Shown one piece after another: positions 28,373 through 37,086 of a stretch of 64,000 nucleotides of DNA; positions within the stretch are counted from its first letter, which is position 1, and the number at the start of each line of letters is the position of its first letter. The position numbers and the translations under genes were made by a program. The notes under the pieces were generated by a model. That model ran no database searches. It was not told the origin of the DNA and was given only the letters and a program-made list of their open reading frames with translations. The stretch spans positions 3,844,001-3,908,000 of the forward strand of contig NZ_CP150274.1 in the NCBI RefSeq assembly GCF_037977055.1. Reading direction: 5' to 3'. The stretch comes from Paenibacillus sp. FSL K6-1096 (GTDB lineage Bacteria; Bacillota; Bacilli; Paenibacillales; Paenibacillaceae).

Positions 28373-29626
28373 ATGAATTTTATTAAAAAGCACCTAGCAG
28401 GATATGGCGTGAGTGAGCAAATGAGTGTGTATCTCTCGAACATCATCATGGTCATATTTATTGCTTTACTCTCTGTAGTGGCTAATCTGGTAGCCAAAAA
28501 AATCGTCCTGAAGATCATCATTCGTATGATTAATAACAACCGGTATACGTGGGATAATATCTTTTTGGAGAAAAAGGTATTCCACAAGCTGTCGCATCTT
28601 GCACCAGCTTTTATTATCTATTACGCCGCACCTGTGTTCCCGCTGTATCAGTCTCTCCTTGCTAAGCTCGCCTTAGTGTATATGATTATCGTAATGATCA
28701 CGGTGCTCAATGCCCTGCTTGATGCCATCGATGCGATTTACCGCACGTATGAGGTATCCAAGATTAGGCCGATCAAGGGCTACATTCAGGTTGCGAAGAT
28801 TATATTGTATATTATTGGTGCGATTGTGGTGATCTCTAACCTCATGGGCCAGAATCCTCTGATTCTTCTGAGTGGCTTGGGTGCTTTATCGGCTGTTCTT
28901 ATGCTGGTTTTCAAGGATTCCATATTGGGCTTGGTGGCAGGAGTGCAATTATCCTCTAACGATATGGTCCGTGTAGGCGACTGGATTGAGATGCCTAAGT
29001 ATAATGCTGACGGCAATGTAATTGATATTACGCTGAATACGGTAAAAGTGATGAATTTCGATAAAACCATTACCATGATTCCGAGCTATGCTTTGATATC
29101 AGATTCTTTTAAAAACTGGCGGGGCATGGAAGCTTCCGGTGGCAGAAGGATGAAACGGAGTGTCTGTATCGATACAAACAGCATAGGGTTCTGTACCAAA
29201 GAAATGATTGAGGAATTCCGGAAGGTCCACTATCTTAGCGATTACATCACGACAAGATTAGCTGAAATTAACGCTTATAATATCGAGCATGATATTAATA
29301 TGGAGAACAAAGTGAATGGAAGACAGCTAACGAATATCGGGGTATTTCGGGAGTATGTCCAAGAATATCTGCGCAATCATCCCAAAATTCATAAGGATAT
29401 GACCCTCATCGTCAGACAGTTGGAAGCAGGAGACAGCGGACTGCCTTTAGAAATTTATGCGTTCAGCAATGAGACGACCTGGGGTGTGTATGAGTCGGTG
29501 CAGTCCGATATTTTTGATCATATTTTTGCGATTATCCCTCTGTTTGGACTTCGCGTTTTCCAGAACCCGACGGGCCAGGATATTGTTAATTTAAAAGAAA
29601 GCAGGGAGTATTCGGCGGGGTATTGA
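28373..29626 (+). CDS. MscS-family mechanosensitive channel (YbdG-like)
   Basis: 417 residues with about five membrane helices in the first 190 residues. The pore-lining helix and MscS signature are at [29 protein letters not shown] (in outline), followed by the beta domain with VGDWIEMP. The long soluble C-terminal part with an insertion resembles E. coli YbdG. It protects against osmotic downshock by opening under membrane tension. ATG 28373 (or 28370) follows CAGGAGG. The frame to 28286 overlaps the promoter and is not used. Confidence 0.9.
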   Translation: MNFIKKHLAGYGVSEQMSVYLSNIIMVIFIALLSVVANLVAKKIVLKIIIRMINNNRYTWDNIFLEKKVFHKLSHLAPAFIIYYAAPVFPLYQSLLAKLALVYMIIVMITVLNALLDAIDAIYRTYEVSKIRPIKGYIQVAKIILYIIGAIVVISNLMGQNPLILLSGLGALSAVLMLVFKDSILGLVAGVQLSSNDMVRVGDWIEMPKYNADGNVIDITLNTVKVMNFDKTITMIPSYALISDSFKNWRGMEASGGRRMKRSVCIDTNSIGFCTKEMIEEFRKVHYLSDYITTRLAEINAYNIEHDINMENKVNGRQLTNIGVFREYVQEYLRNHPKIHKDMTLIVRQLEAGDSGLPLEIYAFSNETTWGVYESVQSDIFDHIFAIIPLFGLRVFQNPTGQDIVNLKESREYSAGY

Positions 29627-29632
29627 GGGGCA

Positions 29633-29696
29633 TGACTGCATCCGTAGAGGCTTATGTGTTGTTATCTTTGGGAGGGCTTGATTCCCCACAGCTGCA
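29633..29696 (+). repeat. Decayed copy of the ssrA 3' end
   Basis: The stretch CGTAGAGGCTTATGTGTTGT and what follows aligns with tmRNA positions 24379-24444 over its whole length (about three-quarters identical by eye), including a weakened TTCGA T-arm and the final GCTGCA against GCTCCA. It overlaps the last codon region after the MscS stop and is directly followed by the same promoter block that follows ssrA. It looks like one end of a duplication or an old attachment site. Confidence 0.7.
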
Positions 29697-29705
29697 TTTG
29701 AAAAA

Positions 29706-29714
29706 TGTTATAAT
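29706..29714 (+). promoter_or_regulatory. Extended -10 promoter of rpn
   Basis: TGTTATAAT, in the same sequence context as at 24519-24527. Confidence 0.55.
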
Positions 29715-29739
29715 AATAACAAAAATGGAGCTGACGCCG

Positions 29740-30567
29740 ATGGATCTGCTGGACCCCAGGGTAGATTTTGTATTCAAACGGATATTTGGCAGCGAGAACA
29801 ATAAAGATGTACTGTTGGCTTTTCTTAACCGAATCTTTACTGAAGCTGGCGAACCGCCGTTAACCGAGATCATTCTGATGAATCCTTATACGGATAAAGA
29901 CGATCCGCTCGACAAACAATCCATTTTCGATGTTTACGCCAAGACCTCTGAAGGTAAGCTGATTGATATAGAAATGCAGTTGTTTAATAAGTACGACATA
30001 GAGAAGCGGACCCTCTTTTATTGGAGCAAACGGTATGCCAGCCAGCTTAGTGAGGGAGAGAAATATCAGGAATTAAAGAAGTGTGTAACCATCAATATTT
30101 TGAACTATGCGTTCCTGAAGAATAAGGAATACCATAATGTATTCCACCTGCGGGAAGACCGGACAGGGATATCCTTAATCGATGACATTGAGGTACATTT
30201 CTTGGAATTACCGAAGCTAGATGAACATAATGTTCCATCTGAAGGCGGACTAATCAATTGGCTGTTGTTTCTAAAAGGTGCCGATACATCATACTGGGAG
30301 GTGCTTAAGATGAATGAACCCGGATTAGAAAAAGCTATGGACACTTTGCAGTATTTGAGTCAGGATTCTGAGGCCAGACGGTTGTATGAGGCTAGACAGA
30401 AATATCTGCATGATGAGGTGTCTATGGTTGAGGGGGCAAAGGCTGCAGGGATTATGGAAGGTAAGCTGCTAGTCGCTCGTAATTTGCTGGCAACAGGAAT
30501 GGATTATGCCAATGTTGCTAAGTTAACAGGCCTTAGTGAAAAGGAGATCAAGTCTATAGAACTTTAA
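29740..30567 (+). CDS. Rpn / PD-(D/E)XK nuclease family protein
   Basis: 275 residues. N-terminal PD-(D/E)XK nuclease domain of the Rpn (TIGR01784, 'recombination-promoting nuclease / putative transposase') family: begins MDLLDPRVDFVFKRIFG, with the catalytic-type SIFDVYAKT and DIEMQ (E-x-Q variant) segments. The C-terminal ~85 residues are helical and contain the EGAKAAGIMEGKLL pattern. E. coli relatives are DNA nucleases with anti-phage and self-toxic activity. The start at ATG 29740 follows TGGAG; ATG 29725 is an alternative. An internal ATG at 30310 has a stronger ribosome binding site (separate entry). Followed by a terminator. Confidence 0.85.
   Translation: MDLLDPRVDFVFKRIFGSENNKDVLLAFLNRIFTEAGEPPLTEIILMNPYTDKDDPLDKQSIFDVYAKTSEGKLIDIEMQLFNKYDIEKRTLFYWSKRYASQLSEGEKYQELKKCVTINILNYAFLKNKEYHNVFHLREDRTGISLIDDIEVHFLELPKLDEHNVPSEGGLINWLLFLKGADTSYWEVLKMNEPGLEKAMDTLQYLSQDSEARRLYEARQKYLHDEVSMVEGAKAAGIMEGKLLVARNLLATGMDYANVAKLTGLSEKEIKSIEL
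30310..30567 (+). CDS. Internal in-frame product of rpn (predicted RpnS)
   Basis: ATG 30310 is codon 191 of rpn, preceded by GGGAGGTG at an ideal six-base spacing, better than the site before the full-length start. The predicted 85-residue product equals the stand-alone ORF at 24552-24797 in its first ~43 residues. In E. coli Rpn genes such an internal product dimerises and blocks the toxic full-length nuclease; here this is inferred from the layout. Confidence 0.6.
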   Translation: MNEPGLEKAMDTLQYLSQDSEARRLYEARQKYLHDEVSMVEGAKAAGIMEGKLLVARNLLATGMDYANVAKLTGLSEKEIKSIEL

Positions 30568-30596
30568 AATTGCTATGTTTTTGGTAAGCAAAAAAA

Positions 30597-30637
30597 AGAA
30601 GGACATGGATAAGCGATCCAGTGTCCTTCTTTTTTTT
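30597..30637. terminator. Terminator between rpn and the TOTE-type gene
   Basis: GAAGGACATGGA pairs with TCCAGTGTCCTTC, with A- and T-runs on either side, so it serves both converging genes. Confidence 0.85.
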
Positions 30638-30649
30638 GAAATTATGAAG

Positions 30650-33067
30650 TCACAACTCCGCCCCCCGATACCCCATCTTCCGGTAGCCCTTCACCCGCTT
30701 CTTGAACATCCCCATGAGCATGGGGACCTGGAGGTCGATATAATCATATATTCTTACTTCTTCTTTATTGTCATGACTCCGGTGCAGGCGGCCTGCATAC
30801 TGCTGTAAGGTGCCTGACCAGGAGATGGGATGGACGAGGAAGAGGGTGTCCAGTCTGGCGTCGTCGAAGCCTTCACCGATCAGCTTGCCGGTAGCGATAA
30901 CAACTCGTTCCTGATCGTCAGGAATAGCGGCGATTTGGGTGCGGAGCGCCTCGCGCTGTTTTTTGCCCATGCGGCCCTTTAGTACAATGACGTTCTTGGC
31001 AAAAGCCTGCAGCCGCTCTGCAAAATACTCCGCATGAGCCGTTCGTTCAACCAGCAGCAGCGGAGAGCGGCCTTCGTCCAGACAGGTGAGCAAATCGTCG
31101 AAAATAAGGGTGTTTCGCTCTTCATCCTCCACTAACTGCTGATAGATGTCTTGAATCCCGGTAGTCTTGTCTCCTGGCTTAAGTTGAAATGTAGTATACC
31201 GGGGAACCACCCTAAGAGAAAATCCTCTGGCGCTGTTAAGGGTTTTGGCATCAATCTTCATGATCACCGGGCCAAGCTGGAACCGCACAATGGCCTCCTG
31301 ACCGTCCTGCCGTTTTAGGGTAGCGGTTAAGCCAAATACATACTTGGCTCGGACTCTTTGCAGAACCTGCTCGAAGCTGTAGGCAGATACGTGGTGGCAC
31401 TCATCCACGATGACTTGGCCGTATTCACCTACCAAAGGTTTAACCTCTCCTTTATAGTTAAGGCTTTGAATGACGGCGATGTCGATGATGCCGGTTGGTT
31501 TGTTTTTGCCGCCGCCAATGAGTCCGATGGCTTGTTTCGGAACATCCAGAAAAGTGCGCAAGCGCTCCTGCCATTGCTCCATCAGCTCCCGTCGGTGCAC
31601 CAGAATAAGAGTGTTCGTTTTTCTGGAAGCGATCACGCTGGCGGCAACGACCGTTTTGCCGAATGCGGTGGCAGCGGAGAGAACGCCGATATCCCGGTTC
31701 AGGATAGCTCTGGCTGCTGTATCCTGAAGCGTAGTCAGAGTACCGGTGAACTCAGCTTCAATAGCCACGCCAGATGAACGCTGGTCCTCCAGTGACACCT
31801 TGACTGCATGTTGCTCGAATAAGGACAGCACCTCCTGCAGGCATCCCCTTGGAAGCACTATAGCATTACCCAGATCCTCTGCGCAGGAGATGACCCGGGG
31901 CTTGCCGTAGGTGGAGAGCCGCATGGCTTGTGCCTTGTGGAACTCGGGGTTTGCAAAGGAGGCTATTCGCATTACAGCATGAATGGCACTTGAAGGCAGC
32001 CCGGACTTGGATATATACAGACGATCCGACTGTAGAATCTGTATTTCCGCAGGGAGGGTTTCTGGCAGAATCGCTTGCCCATTACTTTGATTCTGTTTAA
32101 ACAGATTCAATTCATCTGCTTCATCACCAGACCCTGCCGAAATATTGTCATTGCCAAACAGTCCCCGCTCCCCGTGCTTGTGTATAAAGCTCCAGACCTC
32201 GTCCTCGCTGATTTTGTCGATTCCCGATAAGGCGCTCCATTGGTCTGCATACGGTTCAAAATGTTCGTCCACAAACACACTATTCCCCTGTTTCCGGGGC
32301 CCGCCTTGAAGCGGGAGTGCAATAAGGTTGCCGAAGCCGCCTTTGGGCAGCGTATCCTGATTGGGGAAAAGCCGGTCGTACGATTCCATGCCAATCTGGT
32401 ATCTGTGGTTCATGGTCAGACTCAGCAGGGTCATTCCAAATCTTCTGGCTGTTGCCGCTTCAATCTTCTGACTGAAGAAAATCCAAATATGCCCGCCGTT
32501 GCCGGAACGCGAACGCTCTAAGAGGGCGGGAATTCCATGTTGAGTGCATAGCTCCATCACGGCAGTAACATCCTGCTTCCAATCACGTTTGTCGAAATCC
32601 ATGGCGAGCAGCCAGCAGGTCTCATCCGGCAGCATGGGATAGATTCCAATGGTCCGGTCTTGCCTTGCATCCAGATGGGCGGACAGAACCTCGGCGGTGA
32701 GCGGCATGAAGCTCTGATGTTGGCATACGGAGCATTTCACGCGGGGCTTCTCACACACAGCAGTCCACTCATTGGCGCATACTGGTGAATACCCGGATTT
32801 ACCCTGCTTGTTGCTCCAGCGGATCGGGTACACATCTTCTCTGCCGCGGAAATAACTTTTATATAGAGCGAGTTTGTCATCTACAGTGGAGTATTGATGA
32901 ATATTCGATTCGCCAACCGTTATCTCAGCGCTGGATTTTTCAGAAAAAGTGTTTGTTCCGCCCTCCTCCTCGGCATGTCCCAGAAGAGCGCTTAACCGGC
33001 TGATCTCCAGCTCAAGCTCCTTGATATATGCCAGCGCCGCCTTATATTTATCCTCTATATTGTCCAT
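30650..33067 (-). CDS. TOTE-type primase-helicase
   Basis: 805 residues. A short coiled coil (1-35), then an archaeo-eukaryotic primase domain with a zinc-binding C-x9-C/CSVC region near 95-120, the AMDFDKRD metal site near 154 and the SGNGGHIW segment near 190. Then a superfamily 2 helicase: motif I TAFGKT near 466, motif II DECHH near 554, motif III GLTAT, motif VI QYAGRLHR near 755. This build matches the 'TOTE conflict system' proteins predicted to act in defence against mobile DNA. No nuclease domain is fused, and no obvious nuclease gene is adjacent except rpn on the other side of the terminator. Start ATG 33067. Confidence 0.82.
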   Translation of the reverse strand: MDNIEDKYKAALAYIKELELEISRLSALLGHAEEEGGTNTFSEKSSAEITVGESNIHQYSTVDDKLALYKSYFRGREDVYPIRWSNKQGKSGYSPVCANEWTAVCEKPRVKCSVCQHQSFMPLTAEVLSAHLDARQDRTIGIYPMLPDETCWLLAMDFDKRDWKQDVTAVMELCTQHGIPALLERSRSGNGGHIWIFFSQKIEAATARRFGMTLLSLTMNHRYQIGMESYDRLFPNQDTLPKGGFGNLIALPLQGGPRKQGNSVFVDEHFEPYADQWSALSGIDKISEDEVWSFIHKHGERGLFGNDNISAGSGDEADELNLFKQNQSNGQAILPETLPAEIQILQSDRLYISKSGLPSSAIHAVMRIASFANPEFHKAQAMRLSTYGKPRVISCAEDLGNAIVLPRGCLQEVLSLFEQHAVKVSLEDQRSSGVAIEAEFTGTLTTLQDTAARAILNRDIGVLSAATAFGKTVVAASVIASRKTNTLILVHRRELMEQWQERLRTFLDVPKQAIGLIGGGKNKPTGIIDIAVIQSLNYKGEVKPLVGEYGQVIVDECHHVSAYSFEQVLQRVRAKYVFGLTATLKRQDGQEAIVRFQLGPVIMKIDAKTLNSARGFSLRVVPRYTTFQLKPGDKTTGIQDIYQQLVEDEERNTLIFDDLLTCLDEGRSPLLLVERTAHAEYFAERLQAFAKNVIVLKGRMGKKQREALRTQIAAIPDDQERVVIATGKLIGEGFDDARLDTLFLVHPISWSGTLQQYAGRLHRSHDNKEEVRIYDYIDLQVPMLMGMFKKRVKGYRKMGYRGAEL

Positions 33068-33127
33068 TGATAGGTCCTCGTGTTTTCTTTATAGTATACC
33101 TTGAAAGCCATCGAGAGGAGTGCTCCA

Positions 33128-33483
33128 GTGCCGAAACTGAGAAAAACAACACTCAAAAAGCATCTGAACCAATTTACGAAGGAAGAGCTTGTTGAACAAA
33201 TTATGAATCTGGTGAAGCAGCAGCCGATGCTTGAGTAGAGTGCGGGGTGGACTTCACCCGGGCTTACGGAGACATCGATGAGCGGTTCTATTTGACGGTA
33301 TCCAGTATTTATAGACAAGCATTGGAATACATTGTGAAGAATGGTTTGGAGGAAAAATTCGTAGACCGGTGCAGAAGGGTGACGGAACGTAGTCAGGGCA
33401 TTGGCTGGGGATTTGGAGATGCCATGGTCGAATTCTATTATGACTATTTAGGGCACATGGAGGAAGAGGAAGAAGAGGATTAA
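33128..33483 (+). pseudogene. Broken DUF6155-like gene
   Basis: GTG 33128, behind GAGAGGAG, opens 36 codons (VPKLRKTTLKKHLNQFTKEELV...) and stops at 33236. A second frame at 33247-33483 (78 codons) carries DFTRAYGDIDERFYLTVSSI and GIGWGFGDAMVEFYYDYLG. These look like the start and the end of one DUF6155-type protein with the middle deleted and the frame lost. Alternatively they are two small separate genes, but the second has no ribosome binding site. Family assignment is from memory of the pattern. Confidence 0.55.
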
Positions 33484-33506
33484 CCCCCGGATTATAGCAA
33501 AAGAAA

Positions 33507-33541
33507 AAGCGATAAGGAACCCCTTCCTTATCGCTTCTTCA
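33507..33541. terminator. Bidirectional terminator
   Basis: AAGCGATAAGGAA-CCCC-TTCCTTATCGCTT, a perfect 13-bp stem between converging genes. Confidence 0.88.
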
Positions 33542-33549
33542 CGCGCCCC

Positions 33550-35880
33550 TCACACCTTCCCCCCGCCATCCCCCGCCCGGTACTTCTTCCGGTACTGGGC
33601 CGGGGTCATGCCGTATACCTTCTTGAAGCTGGAATAGAAGGTGTTGAGGGATGAGAAGCCAAAGTGCTGGACGATCGGCTCGATCGGCGAGTCGGAGGCA
33701 ATCAGCTCCTGGCAGATGAAGGTCAGGCGTTTTTCGGATATTTTGTCGGTGATGGACTGGTTGGTCTCGGCTTTGTACAGGCTGCGGAAATAATTGACCG
33801 ACAATCCCAGGTGATCGGCCAGCATGGTGGCTGACAGATTCGGGTCGGTGAGATGGCTCTCAATGAACTGGTCCACCTGTCCGATCAGGGCGATATTCTT
33901 AGACTGGCTGCGGGCCGTGGCAATATCTTCGAGCGTCTTGGTAATCAAGGCTTCCATCCAGGGCATGACGTTATCTATGGTCTCCTGCTGGATGATCTGC
34001 TTCTCGATGGACGTCAGTCCCCATGAGCTGGGCAGCGGCTGGGCGGCATGCTCCTGGATGAGCCGGCGAATGTCCATGAACAGGGTGATCAGCGACATTT
34101 TACATTCAAAATACGGCAGCTCCCGCAGCTTCACTACCGCCGAGCGCAGCATCTGCAGAATGACGGCGGCGTCCCCCTTAAGGATGGCCTGTGCCATCTG
34201 CCGCTCCTGGCTCACAGGCAAATGATACAATTCCCCCGGCGCCTCCGGCAGCCATGCCTTCACAATGAGTGCCCGGTGTCCGAACCGGAACCGCTCCTGC
34301 GTCAGCTCATACGTCTCCAGATACACCTCATGCATGTCGGTTAAGCTAGGCAAGGTCCGGCCCCAGGCAATGGTGGTTCCCACGGACAAATACTGCTGGA
34401 TCAGCTGCCCTGCCACCTGCAGCTCCTTCGCGAATTCCTCAGATAAGTCAGCCGATACGATGACAGCTACGTGGTCGTCCCCCATATCGACTGTCAGCAG
34501 CTTGTGCCTGGACGATTGCAGCGACTCCTGAATGATATTGGACATCGCGAACCGGAGCAGACGCCGGTCCTTGTCCGGGTATCTTCCCGAGAACTCCGCG
34601 AAGTGGTCGATCCGGAAGATGGCTACCGACAGCTGATCCTCCGGCAGATCAATCCCCCATTCCAGGAACTGCGAACGGATCTCCTCCGCCGAGTGGTAGC
34701 TCTCCCCCAGAAAATCCCTTAAGAAGCGTTCTCTGCCCAGAAATTTATTATGCCGCCATTGCTCAGTCAGCTCGTGAATCTGATTATGCTGGGAGATGAA
34801 GACACTCGACAGGTATTCCAGCTCATTGGCGTTCACGCCAAGACCCGGCTTCTCCGCCTGATGCTGCTGCATGACCCGGCTGATCAGCTCCTGAATGGGC
34901 GAGTACACCCGTTTGGAGATTAGAATAATCACCGCCAGGGAGGCCGCGAACAAGACGAGGAACAGGACCAGACTGGTATCGCGCAGAACAGTGATTTTGC
35001 CCAGGATGGCGGATTTCGGGATCATCTCAATGAAGGTCCAATCCTGGATGCCCTTCACGGAGGAGTCGGCATAGACCATCAGCTTCTCCCCCTGGCCATA
35101 GGGCTGGAACAGCTTCCAGCCGCTTGCGCCCTTCACCCCGTTGCTTCTAAGCTCCGCAATCTGTTCCTTCGTCATGGCCATGCTGCTGAACACCGTCTCG
35201 TCCCGGTCATTCAACACAGTAATTGAACGGCTCGCAAAGTTCGAATTATTCTGCAGCAGGGTCATCAGATTATGGGTGTCCACATTCATGACGAATGCGG
35301 AGATGGAGCTGCCTTTTTCATAAAATCTGACGATGGTCATCACTTCTTTGGGCGTGTTCCCGGTAAGAGGGAGGGACAGGGTTCTTGGGATAAGAACGCT
35401 ATGGTTCGCTGTTTCCGGGTCCCGTAAGCGCTTAATAATATCCTGGTCGTAAAAAGTAGCGGTATCATTCAATCCCAGCCTGGAGTCAATGACCGTATTC
35501 GTATAATCGTTAATGAGGTAGACGGAATCAATGGAGGGGTTGGCGTTCTTAATATCCATCAGCTGGCTCCAGACCTCGTAGGTTTCGAAATCGCTGTAAT
35601 GATCGGAGAGGGCATACACCTTAAGCGCACTGTCATTGCTGGAGGAGAAGCTGAAATCAAGCGCCCATTCCATCAGCCGCGACGTATTCCGGGCCCCGTT
35701 CACCAGAAGGGATTCCGAATGATCTCCGATCTCCTGCAGCAGCGTCTTCGAGGATTGCCCATAGAGCAGGACGAAGGATACTCCAAGTACCAGTACATTG
35801 GCACTGACAAAATAAAAAATAAGCTTCATATAGGTAGGGTGCCGCCTCAGCGATGCGAAGAATGGTTGTCTGAATTTCAT
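33550..35880 (-). CDS. Membrane-bound AraC-family regulator
   Basis: 776 residues. Two membrane helices (about 18-38 and about 290-310) enclose an extracytoplasmic sensor domain of the Cache type. A linker region follows, and a C-terminal AraC helix-turn-helix domain (last ~100 residues, MLADHLGLSVNYFRSLYKAE and FGFSSLNTFYSSFKK). Such one-component regulators in Paenibacillus control neighbouring polysaccharide or oligosaccharide transport genes. The start at ATG 35880 follows GGAGG; the longer frame to 36087 would precede the membrane anchor without a ribosome binding site. Divergent to the ABC transporter it probably activates. Confidence 0.88.
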   Translation of the reverse strand: MKFRQPFFASLRRHPTYMKLIFYFVSANVLVLGVSFVLLYGQSSKTLLQEIGDHSESLLVNGARNTSRLMEWALDFSFSSSNDSALKVYALSDHYSDFETYEVWSQLMDIKNANPSIDSVYLINDYTNTVIDSRLGLNDTATFYDQDIIKRLRDPETANHSVLIPRTLSLPLTGNTPKEVMTIVRFYEKGSSISAFVMNVDTHNLMTLLQNNSNFASRSITVLNDRDETVFSSMAMTKEQIAELRSNGVKGASGWKLFQPYGQGEKLMVYADSSVKGIQDWTFIEMIPKSAILGKITVLRDTSLVLFLVLFAASLAVIILISKRVYSPIQELISRVMQQHQAEKPGLGVNANELEYLSSVFISQHNQIHELTEQWRHNKFLGRERFLRDFLGESYHSAEEIRSQFLEWGIDLPEDQLSVAIFRIDHFAEFSGRYPDKDRRLLRFAMSNIIQESLQSSRHKLLTVDMGDDHVAVIVSADLSEEFAKELQVAGQLIQQYLSVGTTIAWGRTLPSLTDMHEVYLETYELTQERFRFGHRALIVKAWLPEAPGELYHLPVSQERQMAQAILKGDAAVILQMLRSAVVKLRELPYFECKMSLITLFMDIRRLIQEHAAQPLPSSWGLTSIEKQIIQQETIDNVMPWMEALITKTLEDIATARSQSKNIALIGQVDQFIESHLTDPNLSATMLADHLGLSVNYFRSLYKAETNQSITDKISEKRLTFICQELIASDSPIEPIVQHFGFSSLNTFYSSFKKVYGMTPAQYRKKYRAGDGGGKV

Positions 35881-36137
35881 GGCGCTAAGAACCTCCGTAA
35901 TCATAACTGTCCGGCTCATCATAAGCAGATTCATTATAGCACAACAGGCATTTTCGTCTGCCGAATCGTTTGTTTTGGGAAGAGTGTTGTTTTTGGGAAG
36001 GCGGTAAATCTGCGCTTGCGGGAAGGATGAGAGCTTCTCGGAATTGCTCCTGCGGCAAGGGCTTGATAAGGTGACGGCATAGATCACGGAGCGCTTTTCT
36101 AGCGGTGACCGGTCTTGAGGAAAGGGGGGATGTATAG

Positions 36138-37076
36138 ATGAACTACCAGCTTAACGCAGGTAAACGTTCAAAATGGAGGCATATTGTGCAGAATCCTTTT
36201 CTGTATATTATGGCTGTGCCGGGGCTGCTGTTTTTTCTCGTGTTCAGTTATTTTCCCATTTACGGGATTACGATTGCCTTCAAAGACTATGATTTTGCCA
36301 AAGGAATTACGGGGAGTGAATGGATAGGCTTTAAGAATTTCAATTATTTCTTCACCTCAGATGACTTCTGGGTTATTCTGCGCAACACACTGCTGCTCAA
36401 TGTGCTGTTCATTGTGTTCACAACAGCCGCCGCTGTTCTGATTGCACTCATGTTCAATGAGATCCGCAACAAGTACTTCAAACGGATTTCGCAGTCGCTT
36501 ATTTTTCTTCCATACTTCATGTCCTGGATTGTAATCGGGATGATTGTGCAATCCTTGTTCGGCGGGGAAGAGCCCATGCTTAATGTCTGGCTGCAGAACC
36601 TTGGCATGGAGCCGGTCAACTGGATGTTTGAGTCGAGTCTGTGGCCGTATATTCTGACGGTGATCCGGGTGTGGCAGGGGGCCGGTTATCTGTCGATTAT
36701 TTTCCTGGCTGCCATTACGGGAATTTCAGAGGATCTGTATGAGGCGGCCCGGATTGACGGAGCTTCTAAACTGCAGATTGTGACGCGTATTACGCTGCCG
36801 CTGCTGGTTCCGACGATTATGATTATGACGCTGCTGGCCGTGGGCAAAATTTTCAATGGAGACTTTGCGATGATCTATGCCATCATTGGAGACAACTCGA
36901 TGCTGTACCCGACTACCGATGTTATTGATACCTTCGTCTTCCGCTCGATGCGGCAGCTGCACGATTTCGGGATGTCTTCCGCAGTGGGGCTGTTCCAGTC
37001 GGTGATGGGTCTGATCTTCGTCATTGCCGCCAACTGGGTAACCCGCAGGGTATCCAAAGAATCTGCTTTATTCTAG
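36138..37076 (+). CDS. ABC sugar transporter permease, LplB type
   Basis: 312 residues with six predicted membrane helices and the EAA loop EAARIDGASKLQIVTRITLP that docks to the ATPase. MalF/LplB-like permease for an oligosaccharide. Ribosome binding site AAAGGGGGG. Followed after 10 bases by the second permease. No ATPase gene is in the locus; such transporters share a general MsmX-type ATPase encoded elsewhere. Confidence 0.92.
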   Translation: MNYQLNAGKRSKWRHIVQNPFLYIMAVPGLLFFLVFSYFPIYGITIAFKDYDFAKGITGSEWIGFKNFNYFFTSDDFWVILRNTLLLNVLFIVFTTAAAVLIALMFNEIRNKYFKRISQSLIFLPYFMSWIVIGMIVQSLFGGEEPMLNVWLQNLGMEPVNWMFESSLWPYILTVIRVWQGAGYLSIIFLAAITGISEDLYEAARIDGASKLQIVTRITLPLLVPTIMIMTLLAVGKIFNGDFAMIYAIIGDNSMLYPTTDVIDTFVFRSMRQLHDFGMSSAVGLFQSVMGLIFVIAANWVTRRVSKESALF

Positions 37077-37086
37077 GAGAGGTACT

